Origin: Thioalkalivibrio sp.
GTDB lineage: Bacteria; Pseudomonadota; Gammaproteobacteria; Ectothiorhodospirales; Ectothiorhodospiraceae
Length of the DNA: 11,401 bases
Assembly: GCA_003555285.1 (NCBI GenBank)
Contig: PWGH01000197.1
Span: 1-11,401 of the forward strand
Reading direction: 5' to 3'
Shown here: one piece after another, positions 1 through 6,889 of the stretch
Layout of the letters: every line of letters begins with the position of its first letter
How positions within the stretch are numbered: position 1 is the first letter of the stretch
The notes under the pieces: generated by a model
Databases searched by the model: none
What the model saw: the letters and a program-made list of their open reading frames with translations, nothing else
Told to the model about the DNA's origin: nothing
Made by a program: the position numbers and the translations under genes

Positions 1-142
1 GATGACGATGGACCTCGAGGTCGCCCCTGAGGTCGCACTCGAGGGCCTCGCGCCGGGCCTCGAGATCCGCTTTCGGATGCACGAGATCGAGGACTACGTC
101 TACCGGATCACGGCCATCGAGCCGGTGATCCACGACCACTGA
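1..142 (+). CDS. cusB: C-terminal end of a CusB-like copper/silver efflux adaptor with a CusF-type domain (partial)
   Basis: Only the last 46 codons are present, read from base 2 to the TGA at 140-142. The peptide begins with the triad MTM followed by D, L, E, V, and continues with GLAPGLEIRF and an ending YRITAIEP. This is the pattern of the CusF metallochaperone fold, in which two methionines (MTM) bind Cu(I) or Ag(I) and a 'GLxPGxxVxF' strand follows. In many CusB/SilB periplasmic adaptors this fold is appended to the C-terminus, where it loads metal into the pump. The gene ends 10 bp before cusA, so the two are almost certainly co-transcribed. It could instead be a free-standing CusF; the missing upstream part would decide. 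The family call rests on a short stretch and on its position next to cusA. Confidence 0.68.
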   Translation, partial: MTMDLEVAPEVALEGLAPGLEIRFRMHEIEDYVYRITAIEPVIHDH

Positions 143-152
143 GGGATCGATC

Positions 153-3100
153 ATGATCGAGAGGATCATCGAGTGGTCGCTGGAGAACCGGTTGCTGGTT
201 CTGCTGCTGACCGTCGTGTTCGTCGCCTGGGGCAGCTTTTCGCTGCGCCAGATGCCGCTGGACGCCATTCCCGACCTGTCGGACGTGCAGGTGATCGTGC
301 ACACCGCCTATCCCGGCCAGGCGCCGCAGGTGGTCGAGGATCAGGTCACCTACCCACTGTCCACCGCGCTGCTCGCCGTGCCGCAGGCGCGCGACGTGCG
401 CGGCTTCTCGATGTTCGGTGACTCGTATGTCTACGTGCTGTTCGAGGACGGCACCGACCCCTACTGGGCCCGGGCGCGGGTGCTCGAATACCTGAGTCAG
501 GTCGCCCCACGCCTGCCCGACGGCGCGCGCCCGGCGCTCGGCCCGGACGCGACCGGTGTCGGCTGGGTCTACCAGTACGCGCTGGTCGATCGCAGCGGGA
601 CGCTGGATCTTTCCGAATTGCGCTCGCTGCAGGACTGGTTTCTGAAGTTCGAGCTGCAGGCGGTGATGGGGGTCTCCGAGGTCGCCACCCTCGGCGGTAT
701 GGTCAAGCAGTACCAGGTGGTGCTCGATCCCAATCGGGCGCGTGCCTACGGCCTGACCCTGCCGCAAATCCGCACGGCGATCCGCAATGCGAACCAGGAG
801 GCCGGCGGCTCGGTGCTCGAGATGGCCGAGGCCGAGTACATGGTCCGCTCGCGCGGCTACCTCACCGGCATCGAGGACCTGCGCCTGGTGCCGGTGGGCC
901 TGGGCGCGGACGGCACGCCGATCCTGCTCGAGGACGTCGCCACGATCCGTCGGGGTCCGCAGGCCCGGCGCGGCATCGCCGAGCTCGACGGCGAGGGGGA
1001 AGTGGTCGGCGCGCTGGTGGTGATGCGCCACGGCGAGAATGCGCTTGCGACCATCGAACGGGTGAAGGCGCGCCTCGCCGAACTGCGCCCGGGTCTGCCG
1101 GCCGGGGTCGAGATCGTCGAGACCTACGACCGCTCGATCCTGATCCAGGAGTCGGTCGACAACCTGATCGGCAAGCTGCTGCAGGAGTTCGTGATCATCG
1201 CGCTGGTCTGCGTGGTCTTTCTGCTGCACCTGCGCTCGGCGCTGGTCGCGATCATCGCGCTGCCGATCGGGATCCTGGCGGCGCTCACGATCATGCAGGC
1301 GCAGGGCATCAACGCGAACATCATGTCGCTCGGCGGTATCGCGGTGACGATCGGGGCGATGGTCGATGCCGCGATCGTGATGGTCGAGAACCTGCACAAG
1401 CGCCTGGAACGCGCCCGCCCCGGCGAGGACCGCTGGCAGACCGTCGCGATCGCGGCCAAGGAGACCGGACGGCCGATCTTCTTCGCGCTGTTGATCATCG
1501 TGGTCAGCTTTCTGCCGCTGTTCACGCTACAGGGCCAGGAGGGGCGGATGTTCCAGCCGCTCGCCTTCACCGGCACCTATGCGATGGCGATGGCGGCGGG
1601 CCTGGGGATCACCCTGGTGCCGGTGCTGATGGGCTATCTGGTGCGCGGGCGGATTCGTCCGGAGGCTGCCCATCCGTTGAGCCGGCTGCTGATCGCGCTC
1701 TACCGGCCGGTGTTGCAGGGCCTGCTGCGCCACCCCTGGGTCACCGTGACCGGCGCGCTGCTGCTGGCCGCCAGCATGCTGTACCCGGCGAGCCAGCTCG
1801 GCAGCGAGTTCATGCCGGAACTCGACGAGGGCGATCTGATGTACATGCCCTCGCTGGAGCCGGGCGTCTCGATCGGCAAGGTGCGCGAGTTCCTGCAACA
1901 GACCGACCGTCTGATCCTGAGCGTGCCCGAGGTCGACCAGGTCTTCGGCAAGGCCGGGCGCGCCGAGACCGCCACCGACCCGGCGCCGATCGGCATGCTG
2001 GAGACGCTGATCCGCTTCAAGCCGCGGGACCAGTGGCGCGAGGGCATCACCAAGGCCGACATCATTCGCGAACTCGATGACGCGGTCCGTTTCCCGGGCG
2101 TGGCCAATGTCTGGGTGCCGCCGATCAAGACCCGCATCGACATGCTCGCGACCGGCATCCGCTCGCCGGTGGGCGTGAAGATCGCGGGCGCGGACCTCGC
2201 CGAGATCGAGCGGATCGGACGGGCGGTCGAGGCGGTGCTGCAGACGGTGCCGGGCACCGCCTCGGCCTACGCCGACCGGACCGCGACCGGGCGCTATGTC
2301 GAGATCGAGATCGACCGGCGCCGGGCGGCGCGCCACGGCGTCAGCGTCGCCGAGCTGCAGGGGGTCGTCCAGATGGCGGTGGGTGGCATGAACGTCAGCG
2401 AGAGCGTGGAGGGCCTGGAGCGGTATCCGATCAACCTGCGCTATCCGCAGGACGCGCGCGATTCGCTGGAGCGCCTGCGCGAGTTGCCGGTGGTGACCCC
2501 GAACGGGGCGCATCTGGCGTTGCAGGCGCTGGCGCGGGTCGAGATCGTCGACGGTCCGGCGATGATCCGGACCGAGAACGCCCGGCTGAACGGCTGGGTG
2601 GTGGTCGACGTGCGCGATCGCGATCTCGGGTCCTACGTCGCCGCGGCGCGCCAGGCGGTCAGCGAGCAGGTGGAACTGCCGGCCGGCTATTCGATCACCT
2701 GGTCCGGCCAGTACGAATACATGGAACGCGCGAAGGAGCGGCTGACCTGGGTGTTTCCGGTGACGCTGGTGCTGATCTTCCTGCTGCTCTACCTGTGTTT
2801 TCGCAGCGGCGCCGAGGCGCTGATGCTGATGGGCGCCTTGCCCTTCGCCGCGGTCGGCGGCGTCTGGCTGCTGCACTGGCTCGCCTACGACCTGTCGGTG
2901 GCGGTTGCGGCCGGCTTCATCCTGCTGTTCGGGCTGGCCGCCGAATTCGCCGTGGTGATGCTGATGTACATCCGTACCGCGGTCGAACAGAGCCGCCCCG
3001 CGACCCGCGAGCAGCTGCTCGCGGCGATCGTCGACGGTGCGGTGCTGCGGGTGCGCCCGAAGGCGATGACCTCGCTGACCGTGGTGCTCGGCCTGTCGCC

Positions 3101-3257
3101 GTTGCTGTTCGCGACCGGACCCGGCTCCGAGGCGATGCAGCGCATCGCGACCCCGGTGGTCGGCGGCATGATCACCGCGCCGCTCGTCTCGCTGCTGCTG
3201 ATCCCGGTGCTGTACTGGCTCTGGCAGCGCCGCGGCCTGCCGCGCGCGGCGGTCTGA
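153..3257 (+). CDS. cusA: CusA-type heavy-metal efflux RND pump (Cu(I)/Ag(I))
   Basis: Full-length inner-membrane RND transporter of 1034 residues, the usual size. It exports monovalent copper/silver from cytoplasm and periplasm through a CusB adaptor and an outer-membrane channel, driven by protons. Typical stretches are DLSDVQVIVHT (res 41-51), GDSYVYVLFEDGTDPYWAR (89-107) and LGPDATGVGW (129-138). The three methionines that bind metal in E. coli CusA (M573, M623, M672) align with M565 (LMYMP), M615 (IGML) and M664 (IDML), with the same spacing of 50 and 49. The proton-relay residues appear as D405 (GAMVDAAIVMVEN), E931 (LAAEF) and K970 (RVRPKAMT). Membrane segments lie near 11-30, in five stretches between 340 and 500, near 530-550, and in five between 865 and 1025. 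The start ATG is preceded by AGGGA at 142-146, six bases away, overlapping the end of the upstream gene. The N-terminus MIERIIEWS matches the family start (MIEWIIRRS in E. coli). Specificity for Cu/Ag rather than divalent metals is inferred from the methionine triad. Confidence 0.95.
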   Translation: MIERIIEWSLENRLLVLLLTVVFVAWGSFSLRQMPLDAIPDLSDVQVIVHTAYPGQAPQVVEDQVTYPLSTALLAVPQARDVRGFSMFGDSYVYVLFEDGTDPYWARARVLEYLSQVAPRLPDGARPALGPDATGVGWVYQYALVDRSGTLDLSELRSLQDWFLKFELQAVMGVSEVATLGGMVKQYQVVLDPNRARAYGLTLPQIRTAIRNANQEAGGSVLEMAEAEYMVRSRGYLTGIEDLRLVPVGLGADGTPILLEDVATIRRGPQARRGIAELDGEGEVVGALVVMRHGENALATIERVKARLAELRPGLPAGVEIVETYDRSILIQESVDNLIGKLLQEFVIIALVCVVFLLHLRSALVAIIALPIGILAALTIMQAQGINANIMSLGGIAVTIGAMVDAAIVMVENLHKRLERARPGEDRWQTVAIAAKETGRPIFFALLIIVVSFLPLFTLQGQEGRMFQPLAFTGTYAMAMAAGLGITLVPVLMGYLVRGRIRPEAAHPLSRLLIALYRPVLQGLLRHPWVTVTGALLLAASMLYPASQLGSEFMPELDEGDLMYMPSLEPGVSIGKVREFLQQTDRLILSVPEVDQVFGKAGRAETATDPAPIGMLETLIRFKPRDQWREGITKADIIRELDDAVRFPGVANVWVPPIKTRIDMLATGIRSPVGVKIAGADLAEIERIGRAVEAVLQTVPGTASAYADRTATGRYVEIEIDRRRAARHGVSVAELQGVVQMAVGGMNVSESVEGLERYPINLRYPQDARDSLERLRELPVVTPNGAHLALQALARVEIVDGPAMIRTENARLNGWVVVDVRDRDLGSYVAAARQAVSEQVELPAGYSITWSGQYEYMERAKERLTWVFPVTLVLIFLLLYLCFRSGAEALMLMGALPFAAVGGVWLLHWLAYDLSVAVAAGFILLFGLAAEFAVVMLMYIRTAVEQSRPATREQLLAAIVDGAVLRVRPKAMTSLTVVLGLSPLLFATGPGSEAMQRIATPVVGGMITAPLVSLLLIPVLYWLWQRRGLPRAAV

Positions 3258-3258
3258 C

Positions 3259-3289
3259 GATGGACAGGAACACGGTGTTCCTGTCCATC
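3259..3289. repeat. 31-bp perfect inverted repeat directly after cusA
   Basis: The arms GATGGACAGGAACAC (3259-3273) and GTGTTCCTGTCCATC (3275-3289) are exact reverse complements around a single central base, 3274. The element starts 2 bp after the cusA stop codon. In RNA it could form a 14-bp stem with a 3-base loop. No run of T follows on either side, so a classical intrinsic terminator is not supported. A role in 3'-end protection, as a Rho-associated hairpin, as a dimer-binding operator, or as a mobile-repeat end is possible. Confidence 0.75.
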
Positions 3290-3302
3290 CCCGGTCCGCC
3301 GG

Positions 3303-3325
3303 GAAACCCGCCTGCGTCGGGATTC
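3303..3325. repeat. Imperfect hairpin of the GGRATTCCCGCC...GGGAAT interspersed type
   Basis: GAAACCCG (3303-3310) and CGGGATTC (3318-3325) pair at 7 of 8 positions around the loop CCTGCGT. The word order resembles the common intergenic repeat with GAATCCCG arms around a GCGTAGGC/CCTGCG core seen in many proteobacteria; that likeness is from memory. It lies 13 bp after the perfect 31-bp palindrome and may belong to the same cusA 3' region. No protein-coding potential is evident in the 203 bp between cusA and the next gene. Confidence 0.45.
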
Positions 3326-3418
3326 TCGGCACGGCGATGGAATGAACCGGCTGCCGCTGTGGTCGTATCGGTACAACCGCCTGAAAAATCCACGACCGCG
3401 TTCGACTCGGGGTTTGCG

Positions 3419-3433
3419 CCCGGACCCTCCGGG
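3419..3433 (+). promoter_or_regulatory. Small stem-loop in the leader of the MBL-rhodanese gene
   Basis: CCCGGA (3419-3424) and TCCGGG (3428-3433) are perfect reverse complements around CCC. The hairpin ends 17 bases before the GGAGG ribosome binding site (3451-3455), and a second copy of TCCGGG (3447-3452) overlaps that site. The first arm could therefore pair with either copy, which would hide the ribosome site in one of the two folds. This is a geometric observation only; no known riboswitch class is recognised. Confidence 0.35.
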
Positions 3434-3460
3434 TGACGGCCCCAAGTCCGGGAGGCCGCG

Positions 3461-4858
3461 ATGATCTTCAAGCCGTTCTACCTGGAAAGCCTGGGGCACG
3501 CCTCGTACTTCGTCGGCTCGGAGGAGACCGGCGAGGTTCTGGTCCTCGATGTGCGTCGCGATGTCGACGCCTACCTGCAGGAGGCCCAGACGCAGGGCAT
3601 GCGCCTGCGCTACGCCGCCGACAGCCACCAGCACAACGATTATCTCTCCGGCATCTGTGAACTGCCCGAGCGGGCCGACGTGCAGCTGTTGGCCGGTGCG
3701 CGCGCGCAACTCGGCTATCCCGTGCACTACATGGAAGACGGCGAGCGTCTGCGCATGGGCGAGGTCGAGTTCGAGGTGCTGCATACCCCGGGACATACGC
3801 CGGAACACATCTCGCTGCTCGTTTACGACCGCTCCCGCGGCGAGGCCCCGGCCTTGCTGCTCTCCGGCGGCGCGCTGCTGGTGAACGACATCGCGCGTCC
3901 CGATCTGCTCGGCGGCGAAGAGCAGACGCGAGCCGGCGCACGGGCCTTCTGCCATACGCTGCAGGAGAAGATCCTGACGCTCCCCGATCACGTGCCGGTG
4001 TATCCCACGCACGTGGCCGGATCCCTGTGCGGCGGCAACATCGGCAGCATGCTGTCGACCACCATCGGCTACGAGCGGCGGATGAACCGGCTGCTCGCGA
4101 ACCTGAGCGACACCGACGGCTTCGTCGAGCGCTGCCTGGAGCTGAAGGACCTGCCGACGGTCCCGCCCTACTGGCGCCGCATGCGCCAGCAGAACACCGA
4201 CGGGCCGGGCCGCCTCGGTGTGTTGCCCGAGCCGCCCGCGCTGCCGCCCGAGGCCTTCGAGCGCCGGAGCCGCGAGGCGCATACCTTCGTGATCGATGCC
4301 CGTTCGCCGGAGGCCTTTGCCGCGCATATCCCGGGCGCATTGAATGTCGCTGCGGGTACCCCCTTCAGCACCTGGGCGGGAACCGTCCTGCCTGAGGGCG
4401 CCCGTACGCTGCTGGTGGTGGAGCAGCCCGGCGATCTGCAGGATCTGTATTGGCAGCTCCTGCGCATCGGTTATGACCTGCCCAGCGGCTGGCTCGCCGG
4501 CGGCATGCTCGCCTGGCGGACCAGCGGCCGCGACCTCGAGCTGATGCCCCAATGGACGATCCACGACCTGCACCGGGCACGGGAGCGCGATCGCGATCTG
4601 CTGATCCTGGACGTGCGCCAGCCCGCCGAATGGTCCGCGGGCCATATCCCCGGCGCCCGCCACATCAGCGGCGGCGAGCTGCCCCAGCGTCTGGGCGAGG
4701 TGCCCCAGAAACAGCCGGTGGCCGTGATCTGCGGCAGCGGCTACCGCTCCTCGGTCAGCGCCAGCCTGCTCCAGCGCGAAGGCCGCGATCCGGTCTTCAA
4801 TGTGCTGGGCGGCATGACCGGCTGGCAAAACGCCGGCTACGAAACCGAAGCCGCGTAA
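3461..4858 (+). CDS. Metallo-beta-lactamase-fold / double rhodanese fusion (persulfide dioxygenase-like family)
   Basis: A 465-residue cytoplasmic protein. Residues ~1-260 form an MBL-fold domain resembling ETHE1/CstB-type persulfide dioxygenases, with HQHNDY at 56-61, GHTPEH at 111-116, SGGALLVNDIARPDLL at 135-150 and YPTH at 181-184. Residues ~265-360 and ~365-465 are two rhodanese domains. Only the second has the catalytic loop, CGSGYRS with Cys424; in the first the Cys is absent (LLVVEQPGD). Relatives act on glutathione persulfide or other sulfane sulfur. The canonical iron ligands His, His, Asp should be H56, H112 and the Asp of a TGD motif, but here the motif is SGG (G137). The last His of HxHxDH is Tyr61. 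Both changes also occur in some MBL-rhodanese relatives as I recall them, so this may be a subfamily with another metal or no oxygenase activity. The start is supported by GGAGG five bases upstream. It stands alone between cusA and a convergent kinase gene. Confidence 0.85.
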   Translation: MIFKPFYLESLGHASYFVGSEETGEVLVLDVRRDVDAYLQEAQTQGMRLRYAADSHQHNDYLSGICELPERADVQLLAGARAQLGYPVHYMEDGERLRMGEVEFEVLHTPGHTPEHISLLVYDRSRGEAPALLLSGGALLVNDIARPDLLGGEEQTRAGARAFCHTLQEKILTLPDHVPVYPTHVAGSLCGGNIGSMLSTTIGYERRMNRLLANLSDTDGFVERCLELKDLPTVPPYWRRMRQQNTDGPGRLGVLPEPPALPPEAFERRSREAHTFVIDARSPEAFAAHIPGALNVAAGTPFSTWAGTVLPEGARTLLVVEQPGDLQDLYWQLLRIGYDLPSGWLAGGMLAWRTSGRDLELMPQWTIHDLHRARERDRDLLILDVRQPAEWSAGHIPGARHISGGELPQRLGEVPQKQPVAVICGSGYRSSVSASLLQREGRDPVFNVLGGMTGWQNAGYETEAA

Positions 4859-4903
4859 CGACGACACCGATCTGACCTTGACCTTGGCGTTGGTGGCATG
4901 CCC

Positions 4904-4948
4904 GGTGGACCCGCTGCGCTTGGCCCACCCTACCTTGGCCCACCCTAC
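4904..4948. repeat. GTAGGGTGGGC-type palindromic repeat with a 15-bp tandem duplication
   Basis: GGTGGACC (4904-4911) and GGCCCACC (4922-4929) form an 8-bp imperfect palindrome around CGCTGCGCTT; the single mismatch becomes a G-U pair in the minus-strand transcript. The unit CTTGGCCCACCCTAC occurs twice in tandem (4919-4933 and 4934-4948) without a mismatch. Read on the minus strand the unit is GTAGGGTGGGCCAAG, very like the GTAGGGTGGGC...GCCCACC interspersed element common in gammaproteobacteria (from memory). It fills the gap between two convergent genes, and the second copy supplies the TAG stop codon of the sensor kinase. It may serve as a bidirectional transcription end, although no T-run is present. 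Confidence 0.65.
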
Positions 4949-6759
4949 GGGTGTCGGTAGGTGCCGGGCCGGGGCTCCTGGTTGCAGGGGATGCGGATGC
5001 TGTAGTGCGTACCGGGACCGCAGGTGACGGTCAGGCTGCCATTCACTTGTTGCACCAGGCCTTGGATCAGCCTCAGGCCGAGCGTGTGCGGGTGGGCCAA
5101 GTCGAGATCGTCGGGAAAGCCGACGCCATCGTCGATCACGTCCAGCCGAATCGCGCTGTCGGTCTGTTCCAGCGCCACTTCGAGCCGGCCGGCGCGCCCG
5201 TTCGGAAAGGCATGTTTCACCGCATTGGTGATCAATTCGACTGCGATGAGCCCCACGGTATCGGCCAGTCGCGCGGGGACGGTGATGGCTTCGCACCGGC
5301 AAACCACGGTGATGTTCTCGGCGAGTTCCAGTACCTCGGGCGCGAGCTTGCGGAGGTAGTCGTCGAGCCGGACGGTCGTGCTCGGATCCGAGGCGTTCAA
5401 TAAATCGTAGACGCCGGAAATGGCCAGCACCCGGGAATGAATCTCCTCCAAGGCGGTGATCGCATCCGGCGAGGACACCGTGGGGCGCATCAGCTGGATC
5501 ATGGCGCCGATCAGCGAAAAGCTGTTCTTGGCCCGGTGCTGCAGTTCGCGCAGCAGGACATTCTTCTCCTGCAACGAAACCTGCATGGCGTCCTCGGTCC
5601 TTTTCAGCCCGCCGATGTCGGTATGGGTGCCGAACATCCATTCCGGGACGCCCTGGGCATCGCGGGAGACGAGCTTGCCCTTGCCCAACAACCAGACCCA
5701 ATTCCCATTCTTATGGCGCATCCGGAATGCGCATTCATAGTGATCGCTCTTGTCCCGGAGATGATCCTTGAGGGCGGCGCTCACCCGCTCGACGTCATCT
5801 GGATGGACGAGCCGGAGGGCCATGTCCATGCCGTCCGTCAGCCACTCCGCCTGGTGATAGCCCAACATGCCGGCCCATTTCTCATTCACCACGAAGCGGC
5901 CGGTCTGTACGTGCCATTCCCAGGTCCCGACGTCTGCGCATGCAATGAGGTGGGCCAGGCGGCCCTGTTCCGCCCGGAGTGCCAGTTCCGTCTGTTTGCG
6001 GCCGGTGATGTCCTTGGCAAAGAAGGAAACCCCGACGATCTTGTCCTGAATGACGATCGGATGGGCATCGACCTCGAACCAACTGGTGCCCGAATCCCCC
6101 TCGACCGACTGCTCGAACACCAGATGGTGGTTCGACAGGGCCTGGTCCACCCGTTCCTTCCAAACCGGTCGGAGTGTGGATGGAAGGGCCTCCAGCAGGT
6201 TGTCGCCCGGACCGACCGCCACACCGGTGCAGGCCACGAACGTGCGCAGGAACACGGTGTTGGCGTAGAGGAGTTCGTGGGCGCGGTTGATCGCTCCGAT
6301 TGAATCGGTGGTGTTTCCCAGGATGGCGGAGAGCTTTGCGTTACTCTCCTGCAGGCGGCGTTGCTGTTCCTGGATGATCCGTTCCTTCTCGAACAGCCGT
6401 GCGGCCACCTGGATCGAGGCGTCCAGCGCCGGAGTGCCGGCCGTCTTCATCACATGGCCATACGATGAGACGTGCTCGGTCTGGGCCAGCACCTCGGGGG
6501 CCATGGTGTCGGACAGAAAAATGACCGGGACCTCGCGTTCGCGCAGGATCCGGGCGGCGGTCTCGGGGCCATTCAGCCCCGCACCCAGATCCATGTCCAT
6601 CAGGATCAGGTCGATTTCGGGGTGCGTGCGCAGGGTCTCGATCGCAGCCTCGCCGGAACGCGCCTGGAGGACCGAGTAACCATAGTGTTCCAGGGCCGCC
6701 TGTTCGGCCATGGCCGTGATGGATCGACCTTCGACCAGCAACAGCGTTTCACCACGCAT
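4945..6759 (-). CDS. Soluble hybrid sensor kinase: receiver - PAS - PAS - HisKA_2 - HATPase
   Basis: A 604-residue signalling protein with no membrane segment or signal peptide, so probably cytoplasmic. Residues 1-125 are a receiver domain with phospho-acceptor D55 (LILMDMDLG), S83 and K105 (VMKTAG). The usual acidic pair VED(E/D) reads VEGR (E10-G11), so one Mg-binding Asp is missing. PAS domains lie at about 138-258 (ending FFAKDITGRKQTE) and 265-388 (GTWEWHVQTGRF, ending FGTHTDIGGLKRTED); the ligand is not predictable. The histidine domain is HisKA_2 type, with LRELQHRAKNSFSLIGAM around H408. The ATPase domain has the N-box AVELITNAVKH (506-516) and DDGVGFP (543-549). Kinases of this group usually signal to a separate response regulator; none is visible nearby. 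The start ATG has only a weak AAGG six bases upstream, and no better in-frame start exists. The stop codon lies inside a repeat element. Confidence 0.9.
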   Translation of the reverse strand: MRGETLLLVEGRSITAMAEQAALEHYGYSVLQARSGEAAIETLRTHPEIDLILMDMDLGAGLNGPETAARILREREVPVIFLSDTMAPEVLAQTEHVSSYGHVMKTAGTPALDASIQVAARLFEKERIIQEQQRRLQESNAKLSAILGNTTDSIGAINRAHELLYANTVFLRTFVACTGVAVGPGDNLLEALPSTLRPVWKERVDQALSNHHLVFEQSVEGDSGTSWFEVDAHPIVIQDKIVGVSFFAKDITGRKQTELALRAEQGRLAHLIACADVGTWEWHVQTGRFVVNEKWAGMLGYHQAEWLTDGMDMALRLVHPDDVERVSAALKDHLRDKSDHYECAFRMRHKNGNWVWLLGKGKLVSRDAQGVPEWMFGTHTDIGGLKRTEDAMQVSLQEKNVLLRELQHRAKNSFSLIGAMIQLMRPTVSSPDAITALEEIHSRVLAISGVYDLLNASDPSTTVRLDDYLRKLAPEVLELAENITVVCRCEAITVPARLADTVGLIAVELITNAVKHAFPNGRAGRLEVALEQTDSAIRLDVIDDGVGFPDDLDLAHPHTLGLRLIQGLVQQVNGSLTVTCGPGTHYSIRIPCNQEPRPGTYRHP

Positions 6760-6791
6760 CGATGGCCTTGGGGTAGAGATCCATGTCGTTA

Positions 6792-6821
6792 CTGATAAAC
6801 GTTATCGGCTTCCAGCCACAA
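6792..6821 (-). promoter_or_regulatory. Possible weak promoter of the sensor kinase gene, with a palindrome
   Basis: On the minus strand TTGTGG (6821-6816) is followed after 18 bases by TATCAG (6797-6792), a poor fit to sigma-70 hexamers (3/6 and 4/6). Between and overlapping them is GATAA-ACG-TTATC (6794-6806), an AT-rich inverted repeat that stands out in this GC-rich window and could be an operator. The interval 6760-6889 between the kinase and the upstream chimeric gene otherwise shows no feature that I can support. Confidence 0.22.
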
Positions 6822-6889
6822 GGCGTCATAGTACCCAGGCGTTCAAGTATCCGGCGTGGTAGTGCCCTGGCCGCGTCCGCGGGATGGCC

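Noticed and set aside
108..1397. Long open frame on the minus strand opposite cusA (429 codons), and others opposite cusA and the rhodanese gene up to 938 codons
   Set aside because: They lie opposite strong, family-matched genes. They are rich in His, Arg, Gln, Asp and Ala as expected from the antisense of GC-rich codons, and match no domain.
3260..3436. Small frame MDRNTVFLS... of 58 codons after cusA, and its minus-strand mirror
   Set aside because: The start is part of the palindrome. There is no ribosome site, and the rest is proline/serine-rich intergenic sequence with hairpins.
6247..6261. The 15-mer CAGGAACACGGTGTT of the cusA palindrome recurs inside the kinase gene
   Set aside because: Here it encodes residues of the first PAS domain (NTVFLR) in frame, and the flanks do not match. 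A single 15-base match of this kind in 11 kb is compatible with chance.
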